Shown piece by piece: positions 26,325 to 33,968 of a DNA stretch of 64,000 bases (its first letter is position 1; every line of letters starts with the position of its first letter). The notes beneath the pieces were generated by a model that had not been told where the DNA came from, ran no database searches, and saw only the letters and a program-made list of their open reading frames with translations. The stretch is from Alicyclobacillus sp. SO9 (GTDB lineage Bacteria; Bacillota; Bacilli; Alicyclobacillales; Alicyclobacillaceae). Position numbers and translations under genes: made by a program. The stretch is from assembly GCF_016406125.1 (NCBI RefSeq), contig NZ_CP066339.1, positions 2,418,001-2,482,000 of the forward strand, written 5' to 3'.

Positions 26325-27041
26325 ATGATTAAAGAAGCTTTCAAGTACATTGTTGACCTGGCAAACACCAAAGTGACGGACGTTGAAGGACGACCCTACT
26401 CAAACGGGATGCTCAGTGTTATCAAAGCACCTACCGCGTCACCTATTACCGTTAGCACCTTGAAAGGTCTAGTGGACTATTTAGACTCCGAATTCGACCG
26501 ACTAGCCCAGGTAATGGTCCATATCGAAAGCCCCACATCTGTTGAGATTTATTCTGGATTCAATCGGGACATGGAACGCGACTTCTACCTTCGCGCGAAT
26601 GCTGTTTTACCTGAGTTCCGCTTCAGGAATTGGTATGACACCGAATCCTTCAACATCGCTCTGCAATCCGCATTCGTGACAAACGACGACCGCATGAAGC
26701 TGCTTAAACTGGTCGGAAATGTGCGCGATGAAAAGGTAATGACATTTGGCGACGATGGTGTCAGCCAACAAGTGAAGGCCAAGGCCGGGGTAGCAACGGT
26801 TGAAAATGTGCCTGTCCCGAATCCAGTTTATCTGGCGCCGTTTAGAACTTTTGTTGAAGTTCAGCAGCCAGAAAGTGCATTCGTCTTCCGGATGCGTTCT
26901 GGTGATGGAGCCCCGGATTGTGCATTATTTGAAGCTGACGGTGGTGCTTGGAAAATCGAGGCTGTTGATAGAATTCGAGAATTTTTGCAAAAGGCACTTG
27001 AAGAGAAGATTGCATCCGGAAACGTAACACTTATCTCGTAA
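26325..27041 (+). CDS. Conserved phage protein (DUF2303/YfdQ-like)
   Basis: 238 residues, soluble. It starts MIKEAFKYIVDLANTKVTDV and includes SFNIALQSAFVTNDDRMKLL and VGNVRDEKVMTFGDDGVSQQ, in the style of YfdQ/DUF2303 proteins found next to the 'replication terminator' family. No catalytic motif is seen. Function unknown; the pairing with the preceding gene suggests a shared early role. Confidence 0.65.
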   Translation: MIKEAFKYIVDLANTKVTDVEGRPYSNGMLSVIKAPTASPITVSTLKGLVDYLDSEFDRLAQVMVHIESPTSVEIYSGFNRDMERDFYLRANAVLPEFRFRNWYDTESFNIALQSAFVTNDDRMKLLKLVGNVRDEKVMTFGDDGVSQQVKAKAGVATVENVPVPNPVYLAPFRTFVEVQQPESAFVFRMRSGDGAPDCALFEADGGAWKIEAVDRIREFLQKALEEKIASGNVTLIS

Positions 27042-27052
27042 AACAAACGGAT

Positions 27053-27081
27053 GCCTCGCGTTGTTGGCAGCAGCGCGAGGC
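27053..27081 (+). other. Stem-loop in front of the antirepressor gene
   Basis: Perfect 8-bp inverted repeat GCCTCGCG (27053-27060) / CGCGAGGC (27074-27081) with a 13-base loop and no T run, ending 21 bases before the GTG start. It could be an RNA element controlling translation, or an operator. Confidence 0.45.
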
Positions 27082-27102
27082 TCCAGACGGGAGTGAATAT
27101 CA

Positions 27103-27867
27103 GTGAATGAACCTCCACTTGTATTCATTGAAAACAACAAACCCGTCACGGATAGTTTAACGGTTGCAACGGCATTTCTGAAGGATCATGCTCGAGTACT
27201 CCGTGACATCCGTGAATTGGGTTGCAGTGAATCATTTCGACTCGGCAATTTCGCCGAGTCCTCCTATATCAATCAACAGCGTCGAGAAATGCCCAAAGTC
27301 GTCATGACCGAACAAGGATTCACGCTCCTGGTGATGGGTTACACAGGACAGCGTGCAATGGACTTCAAGGAACGCTACATCGCTGAATTTGACCGGATGA
27401 GAAGCGAATTGAGCCAGCGCAACCTTGCAGACCAGTACAACTTACCTCGCAGTTATCCAGAAGCGCTTCGTGCGCTGGCTGAGGAGTCGGAACGTAACGA
27501 AGCCATGCAGCGCGTCCTGGAGGAGCAAGCTCCAAAGGTAGCGCTCTATGATGTGGCGATGCAGGCTGAGAATGCGCAGGCCATCGGAACGGTCGCCAAA
27601 ACGCTGGGTGTGGGTCCAAATAAGTTGTTCCGGTTCCTACGCGAAAAGAAGGTGCTCATGTCTCACGGCAGTCGATACAACCAACCGTATCAGACCTATC
27701 TGGACCGTGGTTATTTCGCTGTCAGAGAGTACACCGTCACTCACACGCAGCACATCGAGAACAAGACACAGACGATGGTCACACCTGCCGGATTTGCTTA
27801 TATTCATCGGCTGCTAGTTGAGGCCGGAATGGTTACATCGAATGAACTTACGACGCTTGGAGTGTGA
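27103..27867 (+). CDS. Rha/KilAC-type phage antirepressor
   Basis: 254 residues, GTG start. N-terminal Rha domain (about 1-110: VATAFLKDHARVLRDIREL, MTEQGFTLLVMGYTGQRAMD) and C-terminal ANT/KilAC domain (about 145-250: AQAIGTVAKTLGVGPNKLFR, FLREKKVLM, QTMVTPAGFAYIHRLL). Such proteins interfere with lysogenic repressors or regulate phage development. A hairpin lies just upstream. Confidence 0.87.
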   Translation: MNEPPLVFIENNKPVTDSLTVATAFLKDHARVLRDIRELGCSESFRLGNFAESSYINQQRREMPKVVMTEQGFTLLVMGYTGQRAMDFKERYIAEFDRMRSELSQRNLADQYNLPRSYPEALRALAEESERNEAMQRVLEEQAPKVALYDVAMQAENAQAIGTVAKTLGVGPNKLFRFLREKKVLMSHGSRYNQPYQTYLDRGYFAVREYTVTHTQHIENKTQTMVTPAGFAYIHRLLVEAGMVTSNELTTLGV

Positions 27868-27870
27868 ACC

Positions 27871-28302
27871 ATGGATAAGTTCAAAAAGCCTCAATCACTC
27901 GAAGAGCACTGGGATGCTTGGATTGCATATAGACGTCATTATGAGGGGCTTACCAGAAGGCTGCTAGAACAGGAGACGGAGTCGCCTATTGAAGCCATTC
28001 TTTATCTGCATTTGAGGGATTGGATGATTATCCGACCAGTATTAGTCAGAACCCAAGTTCCGATCGGTTCATATCGAGTGGATTTTCTCTTGAGCACTTT
28101 GAAAAAGCAGTTGGTCATTGAATGTGACGGGCACGACTTTCACGAGAAGACCAAGAAACAGGCTGCTAGAGACAAGAAACGTGACAGGGACCTTATCAAG
28201 ATGGGTTACACGGTAATCCGATACACGGGAACTGAAATTTGTAATGACGTCGATAAAATCCTGTTTGAATTGGACGAACTGCTATTAGATGACGAGGAGT
28301 GA
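27871..28302 (+). CDS. DUF559-type PD-(D/E)XK nuclease
   Basis: 143 residues, ATG with GGAG upstream. Motifs: ESPIEAILYLHL (E of motif I), YRVDFLL (catalytic Asp), LVIECDGHDFHEKTK (E...K), then RDLIKMGYTVIRYTGTEI. This is the Vsr/very-short-patch-like DUF559 fold. It lies between the antirepressor and the replication gene, so it may be a free-standing homing nuclease or a DNA-processing factor. Its motif resembles that of the intein's antisense nuclease. Confidence 0.8.
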   Translation: MDKFKKPQSLEEHWDAWIAYRRHYEGLTRRLLEQETESPIEAILYLHLRDWMIIRPVLVRTQVPIGSYRVDFLLSTLKKQLVIECDGHDFHEKTKKQAARDKKRDRDLIKMGYTVIRYTGTEICNDVDKILFELDELLLDDEE

Positions 28303-28309
28303 GACATAG

Positions 28310-29314
28310 GTGCCAAAGGGTGATTACCAACGGCTGAAAGCAGACATAGAGGACGGTATCGTTCCGATTGCGCACCTGCTTCTCGAGGCGCTCAGCATGG
28401 CGAAATTGAACGGAGTCGCCAAAGGTCTTGTTTTGTTCGTCTGGAGGCGCACCTATGGATGGACGCGGGACGCGAAAGTGAAGTACAAAGAGGACCGTAT
28501 TACACTTGCCGAGTTTGCTAAGGCTGTCAACTCAGAACGCACATATGTTTCAAAGCAAATGAAGCTTCTCGTGAAGGCAAGTGTTCTATACGAGACTCCA
28601 GACCCGTCCAACGGTCGCTACAAGAAGTATGGCATGAACACCGATATCGGAGCTTGGGACACGGCTGTCATCGATATAGAGGCGTTAGCAGCTGCCGTCG
28701 TGGACAAGCTCTATGTCCACTCATCTAAGGTTGTGCAAAAGGACAACCGTTGCGTGAATACACAACCTTGTGCAAATGAACAACCGTTGTCTGATAGCAC
28801 AACGCAACCGTTGCGTGATCGCACAACCTTAACACTCGAAGAATCGCGCCACGCTGGGGAAAACGGCGTCTCTAAAAATAGTACTAAAAAATATAGTACT
28901 GCCGCTACTTCTACTATACCCCCTATATCCCCCATGGCTGAACAAGAACGAGAAATAGAAAACGTGCTTCGGCAGCACATGGGAGATCATAATTACAAGT
29001 TGATCGGCGACGACTACAGGGCATTCAAAGAAATGCTTGCAGATGGCATCACGATGGACATCATCAAGACCGCTGTTCAGCAGGGGTTCGAGCGGTATGA
29101 ACCGAGGCATAAATACGACAAGATTAGCCGATTTACTTACTTTCGCGGTGTGGTGTACGACCTTTGGGATACCTTGACGGCTGAGAAACAGGTCGCTGCT
29201 ACAGGTTCTGAGAAGCAGCGTTCCCGGGCCGGTCCTGGCAGGCGAAGCCGTGACAAGCCTCCAGAGAAAGATGACCGTTACGGCAACTTTTACAAACTCT
29301 TCCCGGATGGGTGA
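28310..29314 (+). CDS. Phage replication initiation protein (lambda O N-terminal type)
   Basis: 334 residues, GTG with GAGGAG upstream. N-terminal winged-helix replication-O domain (residues about 15-110: IPIAHLLLEA-like start, GLVLFVWRRTYGWTRDAKVK, TLAEFAKAVNSERTYVSKQM). A low-complexity linker (about 145-205) is encoded by the iteron DNA, and the helical C-terminal domain (about 215-300) would bind the helicase or its loader. No DnaC or DnaB gene follows, so it probably recruits the host helicase. Confidence 0.85.
   Translation: MPKGDYQRLKADIEDGIVPIAHLLLEALSMAKLNGVAKGLVLFVWRRTYGWTRDAKVKYKEDRITLAEFAKAVNSERTYVSKQMKLLVKASVLYETPDPSNGRYKKYGMNTDIGAWDTAVIDIEALAAAVVDKLYVHSSKVVQKDNRCVNTQPCANEQPLSDSTTQPLRDRTTLTLEESRHAGENGVSKNSTKKYSTAATSTIPPISPMAEQEREIENVLRQHMGDHNYKLIGDDYRAFKEMLADGITMDIIKTAVQQGFERYEPRHKYDKISRFTYFRGVVYDLWDTLTAEKQVAATGSEKQRSRAGPGRRSRDKPPEKDDRYGNFYKLFPDG
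28743..28930 (+). other. ori: Candidate prophage replication origin (iterons plus AT-rich stretch)
   Basis: ACAACC-type repeats start at 28743, 28762, 28780, 28799 (ACAACG) and 28823, mostly spaced 18-19 bases, several extended to ACAACCGTTGCGTGA. ACGCAAC C GTTGCGT at 28802-28816 is a perfect 7-bp-arm palindrome. Directly after comes an AT-rich stretch (28870-28920) with ATAGTACT twice. Iterons inside the initiator gene followed by an AT-rich unwinding region is the lambda origin layout. Confidence 0.7.
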
Positions 29315-29323
29315 GGTGATAAC

Positions 29324-29507
29324 TATGCGAGTTGGAAAATACAGTGTTTTGCACATGATTCAGGACCTCACAACGCTCCAACGTCGCGGAAATCTGTCAG
29401 ATGCAGCTGTGATAGAAATCGAGAACTTCGGGCTCCAGAATCCGAATATGAAGCTCATTCCACTCATCGACGAACAGGGACGGCAGATATCGAAAGTCGG
29501 TGGTTGA
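29324..29507 (+). CDS. Hypothetical small protein, 60 aa
   Basis: ATG 29324 with GAGGTGAT upstream. Begins MRVGKYSVLHMIQDLTTLQR and continues with an acidic helix (DAAVIEIENFG). Soluble. Unknown family; early operon member. Confidence 0.55.
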
Positions 29508-29509
29508 GT

Positions 29510-29617
29510 ATGAGCCGGAGATTTTGGACGGTCGGGCTACCAACAGCGTTGATGTTCAGCGTCCCGCTGTGGGGGCTTGTGTGGCTGCTGGTACGAACGT
29601 TGGTGAAGTCGGGATGA
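29510..29617 (+). CDS. Single-pass membrane peptide, 35 aa
   Basis: ATG 29510 three bases after the preceding stop; TGA overlaps the next ATG (ATGA). MSRRFWTVGLPTALMFSVPL continues as WGLVWLLVRTLVKSG: one TM helix with basic ends. The overlap architecture on both sides supports it as a real gene. Confidence 0.5.
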   Translation: MSRRFWTVGLPTALMFSVPLWGLVWLLVRTLVKSG

Positions 29618-29874
29618 GCGGTAAGAGGAAGCTTCCAAGTTGGGCAAAATGGGCTGCGCTGGACTACGAACATGCGATTGAGGAATGGGAGTATGAGGGG
29701 AAATTGTATTACGTCGTGAATAGGCAATGTGGTGAATTCTACTGGCAACTAAATCACGTTCATTTGCATTTTCAAGGCGGAGGTGGTGCGCCGTTCAGAA
29801 CGCGCCAGGAATTAGATGAACGGGTTCGACAGGCTGGACTGAGACCGCAGCAGCAGCTAACGCTGGACATATGA
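29614..29874 (+). CDS. Hypothetical protein, 86 aa
   Basis: ATG 29614 overlaps the preceding stop. The frame is open further upstream, but that part lies over the membrane peptide in another frame. MSGKRKLPSWAKWAALDYEH, EWEYEGKLYYVVNRQCGEFY and NHVHLHFQGGG suggest a small alpha/beta protein. Unknown family. Confidence 0.55.
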   Translation: MSGKRKLPSWAKWAALDYEHAIEEWEYEGKLYYVVNRQCGEFYWQLNHVHLHFQGGGGAPFRTRQELDERVRQAGLRPQQQLTLDI

Positions 29875-29890
29875 GGGAGGATTAAGCGGA

Positions 29891-30433
29891 ATGAAAACAC
29901 CTACCCAGGCACCAGAGGAAGTTGGATATTTCGTCCGGATTCCTGGTTATCCGCTTTATGAGATTGACCAGTTCGCAAACGTTCGACGCATCTATAAGAC
30001 AAAGCGTGTCTTGATGACCCAAGTCGTCAACTCCAGACGTGTCCCGATTGTACGCCTCAAGACACCTGACGGCGGTCGAAAAGAGGAGCGCGTTCACAAG
30101 CTGATGCAACGGACCTTCTTGTCGGACCCGAAGCCTGGACAAGTGCTTTATCACAAGAACAGGAATCGACAAGATAACTGCCTGTCGAATCTGGCGTATA
30201 TCGACCAACGTGAATTAGGGCGCATGACTGGTGCAAAGAGCCGACGTCGTCCTGTCGCCAAGATTGATGCAAAGGGCGAAACGGTCGAGGTATACTCCAG
30301 CGCCCGAGAGGCTGCACGAAAGAACTGGATGAGCTATCAGACGGTTATAGACCGATGCAACGGCAAAGTGAAAAAACTCTATGCCTTGGATGGTTATCGA
30401 TACGAATGGGATGACGAGGAGGGATTCAAGTGA
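29891..30433 (+). CDS. NUMOD4/HNH homing-type endonuclease
   Basis: 180 residues, ATG with GGAGGAT upstream. N-terminal NUMOD4-like segment (VRIPGYPLYEIDQFANVRRI), HNH_3-like core (RVHKLMQRTFLSDPKPGQVL, YHKNRNRQDNCLSNL) and C-terminal NUMOD1-like repeats (VAKIDAKGETVEVYSSAREA). A mobile phage endonuclease. It overlaps the next gene by GTGA, so it is well integrated into the operon. Confidence 0.78.
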   Translation: MKTPTQAPEEVGYFVRIPGYPLYEIDQFANVRRIYKTKRVLMTQVVNSRRVPIVRLKTPDGGRKEERVHKLMQRTFLSDPKPGQVLYHKNRNRQDNCLSNLAYIDQRELGRMTGAKSRRRPVAKIDAKGETVEVYSSAREAARKNWMSYQTVIDRCNGKVKKLYALDGYRYEWDDEEGFK

Positions 30434-30738
30434 ACCTAGCACTGTTTGTGTATGAGTGCCAGTTGTGCGGTACATTCTTCGGCGTCGACGAGCATATGGA
30501 GGACCAGGCGATTGTGAAATGTCCCGTCTGCGAAAGTGATGATTTAGAAGATGCTGGTTCGCTGGCCGGCATGATTCAGGAGGCTGAACAAACGGGTGAG
30601 CGCAAATGTCGAGTGTGTGGTTGCACTGACCTTCAGGGATGTCCGGAAGGATGTTGGTGGGTTGAGGAAGACTTATGCAGTAGCTGCGAAGGTACGGAAT
30701 CTCATGAAGAATTGCTAGGTCGTGAAAACAGTGCCTAA
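30430..30738 (+). CDS. Double zinc-ribbon protein, 102 aa
   Basis: GTG overlapping the preceding stop. First ribbon YECQLCGTFFG ... VKCPVCESDDL, second KCRVCGCTDLQGCPEGCWWV ... LCSSCEG. Ten cysteines support two metal sites. The second ribbon is common in phage proteins of unknown role. Confidence 0.7.
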   Translation: MNLALFVYECQLCGTFFGVDEHMEDQAIVKCPVCESDDLEDAGSLAGMIQEAEQTGERKCRVCGCTDLQGCPEGCWWVEEDLCSSCEGTESHEELLGRENSA

Positions 30739-30778
30739 ACAATACGGTAGCGCAGAGAGCTACGAACTGATGAAATAA

Positions 30779-30970
30779 TTGCCGCCTGTTGTGGAAATAC
30801 CAAGCTTCTTTCGCTATCTCGGATTCACAGAGATTCCAGCAGCTGCTGCAGATGTTCGAGACAGATATAGGACGCTGGCAAAACAGATGCATCCGGATGC
30901 AGGCGGTGAATCGGCAGATTTCAGGAAGCTAAAAGACGCTACGCAACGTGCTTTGAACTACTTCGACTGA
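30779..30970 (+). CDS. Mini J-domain protein, 63 aa
   Basis: TTG start directly after an in-frame stop, with no clear ribosome binding site, so start and expression are uncertain. It holds most of a DnaJ domain: FFRYLGFTEIPAAAADVRDR, YRTLAKQMHPDAGGES with the HPD motif, then FRKLKDATQRALNYF. No zinc-finger or C-terminal DnaJ parts. It could recruit host DnaK for replication, as lambda P remodelling requires. Confidence 0.6.
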   Translation: MPPVVEIPSFFRYLGFTEIPAAAADVRDRYRTLAKQMHPDAGGESADFRKLKDATQRALNYFD

Positions 30971-30986
30971 GGAAGAGGTGATTGCT

Positions 30987-31829
30987 TTGAAAATGCAATA
31001 CTTTGGTGATGGCCGCATTGCCTTTGAATCAATGATTCAGGAATATGCAGCGGAACAGGATATGTCTTTCAAAGATGTACTGAAGTGGCTGTCAGAACGG
31101 CCCGCGTTGAGTGTGGCCGGGGAACTGCTGGGGCTGCCGGACATCAACGAGGAGTCACTAAATCAGTTGGGTGAGTTCCTGGACTCGAAAGGCTATATGA
31201 TACCAAAAATGTTCGGTGCAGGCGAGAAAAACCAAGGCTTGCCGGTGCATCATGACAAGCCGACCGAGAAGCCGCGGCGCGAAAAAGCCAAACAACAGGA
31301 CAAAGTCAAAAAGCCACGTGTCAGCCTGAATCTGACGAAAGAGCAATACCTAGAGAAGCGTCTGTCAGGCATGAAGCGGACGGAGATAGCAAAGGCGCAG
31401 GGCACAACGCCTCCAACGCTGTATAAGAGCCTGCGCGAATGGGGCATCAAAGACCCTGTGCTTGAAGAAGCAGCCATGGAGGAATTGATAATCTGCAAAC
31501 AACCAAAAGCGGTGCATGTGCAAATGACAGAAACGAGAGGAGAACAGCCTGTGGACAAGTCTATTGAAACTGTGGATAACGTGGTCGAGGATGGCTATGT
31601 CACCTTACGCATTCCGGCTGAGGAGGTACCGCTGCCCGGTGTCATCAACACGGATGTTTTAGACCGCGCCGACTTGCTGCGAGTGGCATTCACTATTGTG
31701 CAAGCCTCCGTTGCATGGGCAAAGCGAGACCTCTTGGAACGGCTCGGTGATGGCGATATTGACGGCCATATCCAGCGGTATGTTGACCGCCAGTGGGCTG
31801 AGTTTGAGAAGAAGGCGGTTCAGAGATGA
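30987..31829 (+). CDS. HTH-containing phage protein
   Basis: 280 residues from TTG 30987 (GAAGAGGTG site); GTG 30978 is an alternative. N-terminal helical region, basic linker (about 85-110), a central homeodomain-like HTH (EQYLEKRLSGMKRTEIAKAQ, GTTPPTLYKSLREWGI) and an acidic C-terminal half ending in a helix. DNA-binding regulator or replication accessory protein; no specific family recognised. Confidence 0.6.
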   Translation: MKMQYFGDGRIAFESMIQEYAAEQDMSFKDVLKWLSERPALSVAGELLGLPDINEESLNQLGEFLDSKGYMIPKMFGAGEKNQGLPVHHDKPTEKPRREKAKQQDKVKKPRVSLNLTKEQYLEKRLSGMKRTEIAKAQGTTPPTLYKSLREWGIKDPVLEEAAMEELIICKQPKAVHVQMTETRGEQPVDKSIETVDNVVEDGYVTLRIPAEEVPLPGVINTDVLDRADLLRVAFTIVQASVAWAKRDLLERLGDGDIDGHIQRYVDRQWAEFEKKAVQR

Positions 31830-32062
31830 GTGACTTAACGCCACGTCAGCGCGGCTCTGCCATCATCACAGCGGCCAAGACGCGGATGCTGGATAATGAA
31901 GGTTTGATGATAGTTGACACGACGGAACAACTGAAACTGCATCGGGCATTGGAAGAATCCTGTACACTGCTAAACAAGCTACGTGACCCGATGATTGATG
32001 AGACGGGTACCGGTTGGATTGACGACTTCTTCAGCAGGCATCGGGAGGTGATAGCGAAATGA
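31826..32062 (+). CDS. Hypothetical protein, 78 aa
   Basis: ATG overlaps the preceding stop (ATGA). MSDLTPRQRGSAIITAAKTR then a helical part (TEQLKLHRALEESCTLLNKL). Soluble. Unknown family. Its stop overlaps the next gene. Confidence 0.55.
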   Translation: MSDLTPRQRGSAIITAAKTRMLDNEGLMIVDTTEQLKLHRALEESCTLLNKLRDPMIDETGTGWIDDFFSRHREVIAK

Positions 32063-32316
32063 GTGAGACACTCTTTGACGCTGAACAGTTCGAAGATGAG
32101 CGGTTCTCGAATCCTATGGTCCAGAAACACGGTCCTGGTCCAGGTGGTGCAGCATGTGGAGATTGTAAGTATTTCAGGCGCATGGGTAGCCTGAACAGAC
32201 CGTATGATATCCGTTACCGAAAATGTGAAGTCCGCGGCATTACGCATGGACCAGGAACGGACCACAAAGCAGGTTTTCACGCGTGTTCTCTATATGAGGA
32301 GGCTGATGAATCGTGA
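32059..32316 (+). CDS. Small Cys/His phage protein, 85 aa
   Basis: ATG overlaps the preceding stop. Pattern CGDCKYFRRMG ... KCEVRGITHG ... HKAGFHACSLYE gives four cysteines and two histidines in the arrangement of a small zinc-binding phage family. Function unknown. Ends overlapping recU. Confidence 0.6.
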   Translation: MSETLFDAEQFEDERFSNPMVQKHGPGPGGAACGDCKYFRRMGSLNRPYDIRYRKCEVRGITHGPGTDHKAGFHACSLYEEADES

Positions 32317-32849
32317 CCAGACTCAGTCAAGGCAACCGTGGCATGTCGCTGGAACTGCTCATCAACCATAGCAATCAGATCTATTACGAGCGTGGACAGG
32401 CTGTTGTAAACAAACGGCCGACGCCAGTCAAAATCGTCAAGACGAAAGGCACCCGCATATTGTCGGCGTACTTGGAATCACCGTCGACCGTGGATTATGA
32501 GGGAACGTATCAAGGCCATTCGCTTCAGTTTGAGGCGAAGTCAACCAAACAATTGAATCGGTTCCCGATGGATAATGTCCATCTGCACCAGATTAACCAC
32601 TTGAGAGCCCGTCGCCTGAGCGGTGCGATAACATTCGCCGTCATCGAGTTTGCCAAACGCAACACCGTGTTCTATGTGCCAGGCGAGCTCATCGAGAGAG
32701 CATGGGACGCAGCTGAGAACGGTGGTAAGAAATCCATCCCATTCGACGACCTGTCCCGGGAATGTTTAACAATCGGAAGCAAGAGCGGAATCCCATTGGA
32801 TTATCTGGCTGCTGTAGATGAGCACATTCGGCAAATGGCGCTTTTATAG
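32313..32849 (+). CDS. recU: RecU-type Holliday junction resolvase
   Basis: 178 residues, GTG overlapping the preceding stop. RecU signature: NRGMSLELLINHSNQIYYER, VDYEGTYQGHSLQFEAKST (catalytic D...ExK), FPMDNVHLHQINHL, and a late FYVPGELIERAW. It resolves recombination intermediates or branches before packaging. All catalytic residues are present. Confidence 0.93.
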   Translation: MTRLSQGNRGMSLELLINHSNQIYYERGQAVVNKRPTPVKIVKTKGTRILSAYLESPSTVDYEGTYQGHSLQFEAKSTKQLNRFPMDNVHLHQINHLRARRLSGAITFAVIEFAKRNTVFYVPGELIERAWDAAENGGKKSIPFDDLSRECLTIGSKSGIPLDYLAAVDEHIRQMALL

Positions 32850-32860
32850 GGGGTGATGCA

Positions 32861-33367
32861 TTGCTGGACGGACAGCAGGAGCTTTGCAATCGGCGCGTCG
32901 ATGAGACAGAAACCCGGCGCGCTGTGCGCCTAGTCTTCGAACTCTACCGAAAACGTAAGCGGCTGCTTGAGATGCAGATGATACCGCACGTGGAACCGGC
33001 ACCGGCGAAGCGCGGATATGAAAACGCCATGGACCCGAAGTACATCCATGCGCAGGGTGTCAATCCATCAGCGCCAATCGACAGGCCGATGGACCCAGAT
33101 GACAGGCGCCGTGAATATTGTCACAGTATCGAGCATAGCGTTCGTTGTTTGCCAGAGTACCAGGCCGAGATAATGCGACGATGCTACATGGTGAAGGAAG
33201 CGCCTGGAACTGGTGGCTTGTTGCCCAGTGACCCATCGGTGCATCAGGAACTGCGCAACGAAGGCTGGCTGGTAGGCATTACCTATTTTTACACGCAAAA
33301 GGAAGAGGCTATCATGCAACTGGCTGAGGCGTGGCGATGTATCCGATTTGTAAAGGATGAAATCTGA
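32861..33367 (+). CDS. ArpU/RinA-like late transcription regulator
   Basis: 168 residues, TTG with AGGGGGTGATG upstream. N-terminal DETETRRAVRLVFELYRKRK, C-terminal sigma-70 region 4-like part (CLPEYQAEIMRRCYMVKEAP, and TYFYTQKEEAIMQLAEAWRC). The last gene of the early operon, just upstream of a candidate late promoter, which is where ArpU-type activators of late genes sit. Confidence 0.75.
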   Translation: MLDGQQELCNRRVDETETRRAVRLVFELYRKRKRLLEMQMIPHVEPAPAKRGYENAMDPKYIHAQGVNPSAPIDRPMDPDDRRREYCHSIEHSVRCLPEYQAEIMRRCYMVKEAPGTGGLLPSDPSVHQELRNEGWLVGITYFYTQKEEAIMQLAEAWRCIRFVKDEI

Positions 33368-33413
33368 ATCTCGCGGAGAATCGGTGTAGAATTGCTGGAG
33401 AATATGCGTAGGA

Positions 33414-33438
33414 TTGACAGTGAATCATGTCCTATAAT
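33414..33438 (+). promoter_or_regulatory. Candidate late promoter with short spacer
   Basis: Perfect TTGACA (33414-33419) and TATAAT (33433-33438) but only 13 bases apart, too short for sigma-A alone. It lies 50 bases after the ArpU-like gene, so it may need that activator. Confidence 0.5.
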
Positions 33439-33483
33439 GGGTGCAAGGACAGGAATGTCCAAATCAAGGCGATGTCCACGGAG

Positions 33484-33506
33484 GCTCACCAGTTGGTGGG
33501 CTTTTT
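33484..33506 (+). terminator. Attenuator-like terminator in the late leader
   Basis: GCTCACC / GGTGGGC stem with AGTT loop, followed by TTTTT, about 45 bases after the candidate start. Upstream GGACAGGAATGTCC and a second TGTCC offer alternative pairing. A gene start (33530) with its own AGGGAGG follows directly. Confidence 0.7.
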
Positions 33507-33529
33507 CGTATCTAGGGAGGATGATTAAA

Positions 33530-33793
33530 ATGGATCGAGTCAGAGCAAAGTTTTTTGTCGCAGACGTTCAACCAGCAACTATTGATGGTGAAGAAGCAAA
33601 GTCGGTGTCTCTCTATGGGGTCTTTACCAGCCAGGATGGTCGCGAAGGGAATGCCACTGAAGAGAATCGCATATTCGGGGACTACACTCCGGGCGCTGAA
33701 ATTCGCATGACAATTAAAAATCCAGATGCGTTCAAACAATTTGAACTGAACAAGGAATTTTACGTGGATTTCACTGCAACCTCGGAGGATTAG
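33530..33793 (+). CDS. Hypothetical phage protein, 87 aa
   Basis: ATG 33530 with AGGGAGGATG upstream; the longer open frame upstream crosses the terminator and is not used. MDRVRAKFFVADVQPATIDG, SVSLYGVFTSQDGREGNATE, IRMTIKNPDAFKQFELNKEF: a small beta-barrel-like protein. Similar proteins occur at the start of phage late operons. Function unknown. Confidence 0.65.
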   Translation: MDRVRAKFFVADVQPATIDGEEAKSVSLYGVFTSQDGREGNATEENRIFGDYTPGAEIRMTIKNPDAFKQFELNKEFYVDFTATSED

Positions 33794-33797
33794 TCGA

Positions 33798-33959
33798 ATG
33801 CAAGAAGCTTGTACACAAGGCTACAAATGCATATGGGGCAGAGACACCGGGGTGGGTGTCTCATGCATGTTCGCATCATGCCAGGTCAATGTTGGCGAAA
33901 AGGCGACCGTCGACAAGATGAGTAACGAGCGAATGTGGCACCGGCCGCTGGAGAAGTAA
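33798..33959 (+). CDS. Small Cys-containing protein, 53 aa
   Basis: ATG with CGGAGGATTAG upstream, 4 bases after the preceding stop. MQEACTQGYKCIWGRDTGVG then SCMFASCQVN: four cysteines. The C-terminus is charged (NERMWHRPLEK). Possibly metal-binding. Unknown family. Confidence 0.5.
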   Translation: MQEACTQGYKCIWGRDTGVGVSCMFASCQVNVGEKATVDKMSNERMWHRPLEK

Positions 33960-33968
33960 TTTGCCTAG

